From Clostridiales bacterium (GTDB taxonomy: Bacteria; Bacillota; Clostridia; Oscillospirales; Acutalibacteraceae): 5,185 bases of DNA. The first letter of the stretch is position 1; each line of letters opens with the position of its first letter. The notes beneath the pieces were generated by a model, which saw nothing but the letters and a program-made list of their open reading frames with translations, was not told where the DNA came from and made no database searches. Where the stretch lies: the NCBI GenBank assembly GCA_021202245.1, contig JAJQDK010000045.1, positions 4,010 through 9,194 on the forward strand. Reading direction: 5' to 3'. A program made the position numbers and the translations under genes. This document shows, one piece after another, positions 1 through 5,185 of the stretch.

Positions 1-15
1 ATTTAATATATAAAA

Positions 16-23
16 GAGGTGAT
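16..23 (+). promoter_or_regulatory. Ribosome binding site of the XRE regulator
   Basis: GAGGTGAT is an 8-base match to the complement of the 16S 3' end. It favours the ATG at 27 (7-nt spacing) over the ATG at 24 (4-nt spacing). Confidence 0.75.
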
Positions 24-26
24 ATG

Positions 27-362
27 ATGAAATTCGGTGAAAAATTGAGGAACTTGATTGAGGAACGAAGTATGACACAAAAAGAGCTGGCTGTGCAGTT
101 AAACTTAGCGCCGTCAACAATCGGGAGTTATGTTCAAAACGCTCGTGAACCGGATTTTTCCACATTAAAACTATTTGCAAAATATTTTAATGTGTCAACA
201 GATTATCTTTTAGATAATAAAATCGGAAATGCTGCAACACCGCAGGAAAACGAACTGCTTCGGATATTCCGTTGTTTATCGGAAGAACAAAAGGAGATCT
301 GTATTGAACAATGCCGAGTTTTCGTGAAGCTTAATATTAAAGAAAAAGAAAAATCATCATAG
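27..362 (+). CDS. XRE-family helix-turn-helix transcriptional regulator
   Basis: Small cytoplasmic DNA-binding protein of the Cro/C1 (XRE) class, 111 aa. Seen: an N-terminal five-helix domain at about residues 4-62 with the hallmark order MTQKELAVQL (helix 2, residues 16-25), APSTIGSYVQNAREP (recognition helix, 28-42) and a closing LKLFAKYFNVSTDYLLD stretch. A short, charged helical tail (about 72-111, rich in E and K) may mediate dimerisation. No sensor, peptidase or other effector domain is present. Start: two in-frame ATGs lie at 24 and 27. GAGGTGAT at 16-23 puts the GAGG core 4 nt before the first and 7 nt before the second, so I chose 27; 24 remains possible. The gene is alone on its strand and ends at the hairpin at 397-434. 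Its promoter lies outside or at the edge of the window. Such proteins are often repressors of mobile or accessory genes; its target here is unknown. Confidence 0.93.
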   Translation: MKFGEKLRNLIEERSMTQKELAVQLNLAPSTIGSYVQNAREPDFSTLKLFAKYFNVSTDYLLDNKIGNAATPQENELLRIFRCLSEEQKEICIEQCRVFVKLNIKEKEKSS

Positions 363-396
363 TCAACTTTAATGACAAACAAAACAAATTTTAACT

Positions 397-434
397 AAAA
401 AGACGGCAAGCAGATAAATGCTTGTCGTCTTTTT
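397..434 (+). terminator. Rho-independent terminator, probably bidirectional
   Basis: A 16-bp stem (397-412 with 419-434, one G-U pair) encloses a 6-nt loop GATAAA. The outer stem is A5 on the left and T5 on the right, so either strand's RNA ends in a U-run. On the plus strand it terminates the XRE gene. On the minus strand it can stop transcripts from the Sel1-repeat gene, where the G-U becomes an A-C mismatch. It sits between two convergent genes, as expected for a shared terminator. Confidence 0.88.
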
Positions 435-440
435 ATAGGT

Positions 441-494
441 GAGCTTATTTAAATCAACGCCGAGCTGACATTTAAATCGGGTTTAAGCCGATTT
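441..494 (+). repeat. Short direct repeat and hairpin between convergent genes
   Basis: GAGCT plus ATTTAAATC occurs twice, at 441-455 and 462-478, with slightly different spacing. The second copy runs into a 7-bp perfect hairpin, AAATCGG (474-480) with CCGATTT (488-494) around GTTTAAG. There is no U-run on either side, so it is not a terminator. Function unknown. Confidence 0.5.
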
Positions 495-547
495 GCCTTG
501 CTTAATTCCGCCGCCTTTAGGAGCAGAGGCTTTCGGCGCTTAGGCTA
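480..547 (+). repeat. Intergenic repeat-like element, copy A
   Basis: This stretch shares three co-linear blocks with the reverse complement of 3930-3987. They are GGTTTAA (480-486), a 17-base block ending GCTTAAT (490-506, 14 of 17 identical), and GCTTAGGCTA (538-547, 10 of 10). The middle differs: copy A carries an extra GC-rich stretch at 507-537. It abuts and includes the stop codon of the Sel1-repeat gene. I read it as a diverged member of a dispersed intergenic repeat; only two copies are visible here. Confidence 0.5.
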
Positions 548-1261
548 AATTATCTCTTTATCTATCTCCGCTTGAGCTTCAGCTAAAAGCCTTTTAGTAG
601 ATTTAATAAATCCATGGACAAACGGATCGATTGAACAACGGTCATAAAAACCAACTAATGCCAAGCTTAACAATAAATTTGCGGTTTTGGGGTCTTTCTC
701 TGTTCCGATTCCTCTTAAAGAGCACTTTCCCAGACGGAACTGAACGTCGGCAAGAACTTGTTCTGCCGCGCCCGGTTGAGTTTCACATAAATCATTTGCT
801 CGATTATAAAGCATAAAAGCGTACTTCTCATTCTTTTCAACATAGTATCCGTTCAAGTACATATCGCCGAGCTTATACAGACAATTCACATCATCAGTCA
901 GCAATGCGCCGATATTAAAATAACGAAAAGCCTCGCCGTAATCAACCTTTTGATGACGACCGTAATAAAAGCAGTATGCACAATTACAAATCGCTCTTAT
1001 TTCCCCGGCATCGGCGGCTACCTTGTATAATTCAAAAGCTTTTTTAAAGTCCTGCCTGACAAATACACCGTTATAATAAAAAGTACCAAGGTTTAAATAT
1101 GCCGCCGGCATTCCCTGTTTGATGCAGAGCCTGTAACACTCCATCACTTTATCGGCAACGGCTTGCTCGGTGGTGTCGTGATGCGTTTCCGCCCAATACA
1201 TCACCTTGTCCCAATTTTCCTCGTAGATATACCTATCGATTTCCTGAAATTCATTTTTCAT
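545..1261 (-). CDS. Sel1-like repeat (tetratricopeptide-type) protein
   Basis: A 238-aa soluble helical-repeat protein, presumably a protein-protein interaction scaffold; its partner is unknown. Seen: about four Sel1-type repeats, at roughly residues 52-86 (AAYLNLGTFYYNGVFVRQDF), 88-121, 124-159 (LYKLGDMYLNGYYVEKNEKY) and 172-203 (FRLGKCSLRGIGTEKDPKTA). Each has the G/L-x-Y...G-x-x-V/Q...A-x-x-L/W-Y pattern. No signal peptide or membrane segment is apparent. There are nine cysteines, several close together (92, 94, 97). Start: an upstream in-frame ATG at 1306 lies inside the preceding gene. The ATG at 1261 has GGAGG (1269-1273) 7 nt away and is preferred. It is the second gene of a minus-strand operon, 25 nt after the 183-aa gene. 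Sel1-repeat proteins are common in Clostridia accessory regions; a specific role cannot be read from the sequence. Confidence 0.9.
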   Translation of the reverse strand: MKNEFQEIDRYIYEENWDKVMYWAETHHDTTEQAVADKVMECYRLCIKQGMPAAYLNLGTFYYNGVFVRQDFKKAFELYKVAADAGEIRAICNCAYCFYYGRHQKVDYGEAFRYFNIGALLTDDVNCLYKLGDMYLNGYYVEKNEKYAFMLYNRANDLCETQPGAAEQVLADVQFRLGKCSLRGIGTEKDPKTANLLLSLALVGFYDRCSIDPFVHGFIKSTKRLLAEAQAEIDKEII

Positions 1262-1268
1262 TGTTAGT

Positions 1269-1273
1269 CCTCC
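1269..1273 (-). promoter_or_regulatory. Ribosome binding site of the Sel1-repeat gene
   Basis: GGAGG on the minus strand, 7 nt before the ATG at 1261. It decides this start over the ATG at 1306, which would overlap the upstream gene by 20 nt. Confidence 0.85.
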
Positions 1274-1286
1274 ATGTTTCAATTTT

Positions 1287-1838
1287 TTAATCGGCTTCTG
1301 TATCAATTTCCGATTGCTGTGGCTTAAAGTTGTTTTTTGATGAATCTGTTTTTACTTCCTCAGCAAGATACGGCGCTATTAAGCTTTTCATCTCTTGTAT
1401 TGTTTCATTTCTTGCTTTCTTGTCCGACGAGGATGCCGGCGTGTACCCATACAGTAAATCTATCATACCCTTTAACAATTCTTCGTTTGATATATCATTC
1501 GGCGTATTTAAATTTACCTTTTCTTTAAATGTCATCTCAATACTGAAAATTGTTTTATTATAAACAGCTTTTTCAAATTTATCAGTATAGTACGTAGTGC
1601 AATATCGAGTCAAAGCGCTTACGCTTCGAGAGGGATTCACAAGCAAATTTTCGGAAAATAAAGTCAAGGTTAAAACATCTTTTTCCATTTCATCAATGCT
1701 GAAACGCTTGCCGTCCCGCTTAAAGGCGGCGCCTCTGTTGATGTTGTCAACAGCTTCTTCTATGATGTCGCCGCAAACGTCAAAATTTAATTCCGTCTTT
1801 TTTTTGGCAAATTTCAATTTAAATACATACTTATACAT
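1287..1838 (-). CDS. Hypothetical protein, first gene of minus-strand operon
   Basis: A 183-aa protein I do not recognise. Seen: the first ~110 residues look like a compact alpha/beta domain. It opens with a strand-like YKYVFKLKF, then a helix (CGDIIEEAVDNINRG, about 22-36), hydrophobic VLTLTLFSENLLV (55-67), and a conspicuous SALTRYCTTYYTDKFEKAV segment (74-92). The last ~50 residues are polar and charged (SSSDKKARNE, KTDSSKNNFKPQQSEIDTEAD) and probably disordered, apart from a short helix around 143-158. There is no signal peptide or transmembrane segment. Start ATG at 1838 has AAGGAA (1847-1852) 8 nt upstream and a sigma-A-like promoter at 1876-1905. It is followed after 25 nt by the Sel1-repeat gene, so the two are probably co-transcribed and may act together. 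Function unknown. Confidence 0.82.
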   Translation of the reverse strand: MYKYVFKLKFAKKKTELNFDVCGDIIEEAVDNINRGAAFKRDGKRFSIDEMEKDVLTLTLFSENLLVNPSRSVSALTRYCTTYYTDKFEKAVYNKTIFSIEMTFKEKVNLNTPNDISNEELLKGMIDLLYGYTPASSSDKKARNETIQEMKSLIAPYLAEEVKTDSSKNNFKPQQSEIDTEAD

Positions 1839-1875
1839 AGAACAAATTCCTTTTCCGTAACTTGTGTTTTAATAT

Positions 1876-1905
1876 ATTATAAAGCAAAAATAAACATAAA
1901 GTCAA
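1876..1905 (-). promoter_or_regulatory. Sigma-A-type promoter for the minus-strand operon
   Basis: On the minus strand, TTGACT (1900-1905) and TATAAT (1876-1881) are separated by 18 nt. A start near 1869 gives a leader of about 30 nt before the ATG at 1838. The match to consensus is strong and lies exactly in the divergent intergenic region. Confidence 0.8.
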
Positions 1906-1977
1906 TGTATAACCTATTCGTCAATCTTATGCGCGGTTACGTCGGGCTTTGCTACGGGTTAAAATTTTTTGTAAGTA

Positions 1978-2006
1978 TTGACTTCCAACTAAATTTTTAT
2001 TATAAT
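1978..2006 (+). promoter_or_regulatory. Sigma-A-type promoter for the plus-strand operon
   Basis: TTGACT (1978-1983) and TATAAT (2001-2006) are spaced by 17 nt. A start near 2013 leaves about a 30-nt leader before the ATG at 2044 and excludes the in-frame ATG at 2011 as a start codon. The -35 box faces the minus-strand -35 box across 72 bp. Confidence 0.85.
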
Positions 2007-2033
2007 ACATTTGTACTATATTTTTACTTATTT

Positions 2034-2038
2034 GGAGG
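2034..2038 (+). promoter_or_regulatory. Ribosome binding site of the 278-aa gene
   Basis: GGAGG followed by TGTGT and ATG at 2044 (5-nt spacing). Together with the promoter position it fixes the start at 2044, not 2011. Confidence 0.85.
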
Positions 2039-2043
2039 TGTGT

Positions 2044-2880
2044 ATGAAAGACAAGTATTTGTCGATGCTCGGACAGCTGGGAAGCGAGTGGTACTGCAAC
2101 TACATCGAACGAAGCGGTTATTCTTTAACGGGTTGGACAATGGCTTTCCTTGTGTATCATAACACCGAGTATTGGGATGAACGTATCGCAAGACTGCTGC
2201 AAATCGAAGATATAACTAACGACGAGGATCTTAAAATTCAGATCAGAGAGCGGATTCAATTTGAGCAGGAAAATCGAGAATATTTTGAATCTCCGCCTGA
2301 AAAATGCCGTTATGAGCTTACAGCTTCAGCAAACGGAAAATTTACCGAGTTCGGCGAATATGAGTCGCATCTCACAGCGATTGAACACGCCACTTCAATC
2401 GGTCTTGATACAATTTCTGTGCGATTGGCAGGCAGCTTTTTATGCTTCGGCAGTGCAATTTACAGCAAAGGTAAGCTGCTGCAGGTATCCGCCTGCGGAC
2501 GTAAGCTCCAATCAACAGCTGCGAAAGTAAGCCGTTTTGAGGTAAGCTGCGGAGACTGCTCGCTTCCAAACCCATTCAACACAGGTGATATTGTAATGTA
2601 TAATAACATTTACGGAGTGGTAGACACGCTGCATCCGTATAAGACAGGACCGGTGAGGGTATGCTTCTTTAATGTCTGCGGAAGCAGCAGCTCTACGATT
2701 TCGCCGTGTTTTTTGACGCCGGTGAAAACAGCCGATTTGCCTATCCATACGCCGCAAATCATAAAAACTGCACATCGGTTTCTAAGCGGCAACCAAACTG
2801 TTTTTGGCAGCCTTGGGGAACTCCTGAAACAGTATGACAAGTTCAAAGCAAAAACAAAAAAGCCGGAGGAATCAAATTGA
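2044..2880 (+). CDS. Uncharacterised protein with PNPFxxGDIV motif
   Basis: A 278-aa soluble protein of unknown function, first gene of the plus-strand operon. Seen: an N-terminal helical region (1-82) with an aromatic stretch GWTMAFLVYHNTEYWDERI (30-48) and a charged helix (DEDLKIQIRERIQFEQEN, 60-77). A mixed region follows (88-170), and then LPNPFNTGDIVMYNN at 174-188. The rest is a strand-rich part and a basic tail (KFKAKTKK, 266-273). From memory, this architecture (helix ending in IRERIxxE, then a small alpha/beta part, then PNPFxxGDIV) recurs in uncharacterised gut-Clostridia proteins; this is recollection, not a search result. The GDIV motif with following strands suggests a small beta-barrel-like fold. 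There are nine cysteines, mostly in the second half, with no clear zinc-binding spacing. No signal peptide or membrane segment is seen. The stop overlaps the next start by TTGA (2877-2880), implying translational coupling. Confidence 0.85.
   Translation: MKDKYLSMLGQLGSEWYCNYIERSGYSLTGWTMAFLVYHNTEYWDERIARLLQIEDITNDEDLKIQIRERIQFEQENREYFESPPEKCRYELTASANGKFTEFGEYESHLTAIEHATSIGLDTISVRLAGSFLCFGSAIYSKGKLLQVSACGRKLQSTAAKVSRFEVSCGDCSLPNPFNTGDIVMYNNIYGVVDTLHPYKTGPVRVCFFNVCGSSSSTISPCFLTPVKTADLPIHTPQIIKTAHRFLSGNQTVFGSLGELLKQYDKFKAKTKKPEESN
2865..2869 (+). promoter_or_regulatory. Ribosome binding site supporting a TTG start
   Basis: GGAGG lies 7 nt before TTG at 2877, inside the last codons of the upstream gene. 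It supports TTG as a genuine start coupled to the overlapping TGA stop (2878-2880). Confidence 0.8.
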
Positions 2881-3467
2881 GAAAGAATACAAAAAATTAT
2901 GATTTTTATAACATCAATAATGAGTTCAATAAATTCTACACCGCCGAAGAATTACAAAAAAACGGGCGGTACCCGTATTTAAAGGCATATATCAAAGCAT
3001 ATATTGATTCGTTGAGCGGTGATTATGATTCAGATGTTTCCGAATATGCAATGAAGATATACAAAGAAAAATGGAAATGTTTTTCTGATATTTTTGATAT
3101 GAAAATTATAACATATTATAAAAGAAATAATAAAATGCAGCTCTATTTGAATGATAAAGAATATGTGGTAAGAGGCGATACACTTAATTCACTCAAGCAT
3201 CTTTTCACCGATTTTCTCAACAAATATTGTTCCGGATTCAAAAACGAGCATAAGTGGACAAACAAGGACTACGAAAAAACTCTTCTAAATGATTTTGATA
3301 CGTTGTTTTCAGACAGCAATCTCGATAAAAAGGATTACGCGCGATTGATCTTAGATGAATTCGAGCTGTTTGCAAAAATTCCGATACAATCGGGAATCTA
3401 TTTCCTTGCCCACCGTGGTTCAATGCCGGACGCTCTAATTATGGGAAATACGACTTTTGCGATTTGA
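2877..3467 (+). CDS. N-terminal part of the frameshifted gene, as read
   Basis: If no frameshift occurs, translation from TTG 2877 yields 196 aa, of which the first ~167 belong to the intended protein. Seen in it: tyrosine- and lysine-rich helices (YPYLKAYIKAYIDSL, 32-46; AMKIYKEKWKCFSDIF, 58-73), a short strand pair (KMQLYLNDKEYVV, 86-98), then helices DTLNSLKHLFTDFLNKY (101-117) and KKDYARLILDEFELFAK (151-167). The last 29 residues are out-of-frame sequence ending at TGA 3465-3467. The truncated product would lack the conserved C-terminal half and is probably inactive. Confidence 0.6.
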   Translation: MRKNTKNYDFYNINNEFNKFYTAEELQKNGRYPYLKAYIKAYIDSLSGDYDSDVSEYAMKIYKEKWKCFSDIFDMKIITYYKRNNKMQLYLNDKEYVVRGDTLNSLKHLFTDFLNKYCSGFKNEHKWTNKDYEKTLLNDFDTLFSDSNLDKKDYARLILDEFELFAKIPIQSGIYFLAHRGSMPDALIMGNTTFAI

Positions 3468-3853
3468 TTTTAACGGCAATTTACGATTATCTGAACGCAA
3501 TAAATGAGAAAGATATAGAGAAAGCCAATTTAGCTCTCAAAATACTCTTCGAAGGAGCAAAAAACAAAGACGGTAAGGACTGCAAAAACCTCTGCATCGT
3601 GAGAACAGTGGATTTTCTCGAAAAATACTATAACAATAATTGGGACAAGTTCATTGACGATAATTACTTTTCATATTATGTAAACCCCTCCGAAGAGGGC
3701 GGCAATAAATACGGAAAACCAAAGATGCTATGGGATGGCCACTCTTTCAATAACACTGAATATCCCGAAATCGGCCCGGATTATCTTAATATGCTGCGTT
3801 TTATTAACCACGGGATAATCATTAGAAATTACCAAATAGAATCTGCACGTTAA
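3359..3853 (+). other. C-terminal part of the frameshifted gene (out-of-frame segment)
   Basis: This open stretch is in the -1 frame relative to the 5' part and begins just after a TGA in that frame (3356-3358). From the A-run it encodes about 158 aa. It includes the TIGN motif, the DLILTAIYDYL helix, a lysine-rich helical region (INEKDIEKANLALKILFEG) and the tryptophan-containing KFIDDNYF and MLWDGHSF segments. The only usable initiator is TTG 3464, which overlaps the upstream TGA. The nearest purine run (GGGAAA, 3443-3448) is 15 nt away, so independent translation is unlikely. Confidence 0.6.
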
Positions 3854-3898
3854 CATCAAAGTCCCGCTTAAAGCATCAAAGAGCAGAATACACCACAA

Positions 3899-3930
3899 CC
3901 CACCCTAACCTATCGGGTGGGAATTTTTTT
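3899..3930 (+). terminator. Rho-independent terminator of the plus-strand operon
   Basis: A perfect 7-bp GC-rich stem, CCCACCC (3899-3905) with GGGTGGG (3915-3921), and a 9-nt loop are followed by AA and seven T (3924-3930). It lies 45 nt after the stop at 3853. Confidence 0.92.
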
Positions 3931-3987
3931 AGCCTAAGCCATCGGAGAGATTAAGCGAGGTGAATCTGCTTTGCTCCGAGTTAAACC
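3930..3987 (-). repeat. Intergenic repeat-like element, copy B (inverted relative to copy A)
   Basis: Read on the minus strand it shares three ordered blocks with 480-547: GGTTTAA (3981-3987), a 17-base block ending GCTTAAT (3950-3966), and GCTTAGGCTA (3930-3939). It can fold by itself. TCGGAG (3942-3947) pairs with CTCCGA (3974-3979), and AGATT (3948-3952) pairs with AATCT (3963-3967), with a 6-nt bulge and a 10-nt loop. It directly abuts the T-run of the terminator. Probably a dispersed structured intergenic repeat. Confidence 0.5.
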
Positions 3988-4017
3988 TTACGGCAACCTC
4001 ATATTTGAAAAATATCG

Positions 4018-4048
4018 AAAAACAAAAAAGCGCCGTTTTCACGGTGCT
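4018..4048 (-). terminator. Terminator of the rRNA operon
   Basis: Read on the minus strand, AGCACCGT (4041-4048) and ACGGCGCT (4029-4036) form a stem with a GAAA loop and one A-C mismatch. A T-rich run (T6-G-T5, 4018-4029, its first T shared with the stem base) follows. No T-run follows on the plus strand, so it serves the rRNA transcript, about 150 nt past the 23S end. Confidence 0.78.
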
Positions 4049-4063
4049 GAAAAATCAAAGCTT

Positions 4064-4079
4064 CACCGAAAAATCGGTG
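4064..4079 (-). other. Small hairpin in the 23S trailer
   Basis: CACCGA and TCGGTG form a 6-bp perfect stem around four A (plus strand). It lies just upstream, in rRNA sense, of the main terminator and has a T-rich but not continuous tail. It may be a weak first terminator or part of trailer structure. Confidence 0.4.
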
Positions 4080-4086
4080 TATATAA

Positions 4087-4114
4087 AGGGCAAGCGCCCT
4101 GAAAACTGAATAAA
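4087..4114 (-). other. 23S rRNA 3' processing-stem sequence
   Basis: In rRNA sense this reads TTTATTCAGTTTTCAGGGC and then a short AGGGC/GCCCT hairpin. A motif of the form TTATCTAGTTTTGA or TTATTCAGTTTTCA after 23S in Firmicutes is known to pair with a TTGAAAACT-type sequence upstream of 23S, forming the long precursor stem cut during maturation. The partner strand lies outside the window. Confidence 0.55.
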
Positions 4115-4198
4115 GGGAAAGAGATAAAGAGGAAGAATAAAAAGGTAGGATAAACTAAAAACAAGTAAATAAAATACATAAGCTGACCAAAGACACTT

Positions 4199-5185
<987 letters not shown>

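Larger units (their letters stand above)
2877..3853 (+). pseudogene. Frameshifted uncharacterised gene (DUF6994-like?), 325 aa if repaired
   Basis: Two overlapping reading frames appear to be halves of one gene. Frame 1 runs 2877-3467; the other is open from 3359 to 3853. Moving back one base, or adding one A, at the A5 run 3374-3378 joins ...DEFELFAK to NSDTIGNLFPCPPWF and continues to the stop at 3853, giving about 325 aa. Reasons: the second frame reads as structured protein well upstream of its only possible start (TTG 3464), which lacks a close Shine-Dalgarno. The frame-1 tail after the A-run (29 aa) looks like noise. The joined TIGNxxPxP ... GR ... KYDFCDLILTAIYDYL, and the C-terminal WDKFIDDNYF ... 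LWDGHSFN ... IIIRNYQI, have the order I recall for DUF6994-type uncharacterised proteins; this match is unverified. The cause may be a real mutation, a sequencing error, or less likely programmed frameshifting. Function unknown. Start TTG 2877 has a good ribosome binding site and overlaps the preceding stop. Confidence 0.72.

Noticed and set aside
435..547. CRISPR array or small RNA gene
   Set aside because: Only two short, unevenly spaced direct repeats are present, without spacers of constant length. There is no promoter pointing into a terminated short transcript.
1262..1306. ATG at 1306 as the start of the Sel1-repeat protein
   Set aside because: It would overlap the preceding gene by 20 nt and add 15 residues with no repeat character. 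The GGAGG at 1269-1273 clearly serves ATG 1261.
2011..2043. Upstream ATG at 2011 as the start of the 278-aa gene
   Set aside because: It coincides with the predicted transcription start (about 2013) and has no Shine-Dalgarno, whereas ATG 2044 follows GGAGG.
1905..2162. 85-aa plus-strand frame across the divergent promoters
   Set aside because: It spans both promoter elements, has no ribosome binding site, and overlaps the well-supported gene at 2044 in another frame.
3374..3380. Classical programmed -1 frameshift heptamer
   Set aside because: A-AAA-ATT is not the X-XXY-YYZ form needed for efficient tandem slippage, and I see no obvious stimulatory hairpin or pseudoknot just downstream. A mutation or sequencing error is more likely.
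3464..3853. A separate 129-aa gene beginning at TTG 3464
   Set aside because: There is no nearby ribosome binding site. Its frame encodes coherent motifs upstream of the TTG, so it is better explained as the second half of the frameshifted gene.
3930..4017. tRNA or 5S gene hidden between the terminators
   Set aside because: GGTTTAACTCGG on the minus strand looks faintly like a T-arm, but no acceptor stem, anticodon arm or 5S consensus is present.

Overview
The window looks like a low-GC, Gram-positive Clostridia chromosome, probably a gut Oscillospiraceae/Ruminococcaceae-type organism. The grounds are strong GGAGG-type ribosome binding sites, near-consensus sigma-A promoters, AT-rich genes of families I associate with gut Clostridia, and a Firmicutes-type 23S rRNA with its 3' processing stem. 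The lineage is an inference; I could not run a 23S comparison.

Layout. (1) 27-362 (+) encodes a small XRE-type helix-turn-helix regulator and ends at a strong, probably bidirectional terminator (397-434). (2) 435-547 holds an intergenic repeat-like element. (3) 545-1838 (-) is a two-gene operon: an unrecognised 183-aa protein (1287-1838), then a 238-aa Sel1-repeat protein (545-1261). Its promoter is at 1876-1905. (4) 1839-2043 is a divergent intergenic region with two back-to-back TTGACT/TATAAT promoters. (5) 2044-3853 (+) is a second operon: a 278-aa uncharacterised protein, then a gene that appears broken by a one-base frameshift in an A-run near 3374-3378. The operon ends at a terminator at 3899-3930. 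(6) 3930-4200 has a second, inverted copy of the intergenic element, then the terminator and processing stem of the rRNA operon read from the minus strand. (7) About 4199-5185 (-) is the last ~987 nt of 23S rRNA, cut by the window edge at the equivalent of E. coli A1916. No 5S rRNA follows within the window.

The block between the regulator and the rRNA operon is a small accessory cluster of two divergent two-gene operons of mostly unknown function. No toxin, nuclease, transposase, integrase or CRISPR component is recognisable, so no defence or conflict system can be claimed. The best-supported unusual point is the frameshifted second gene of the plus operon. Next is the pair of related inverted elements bracketing the accessory block.
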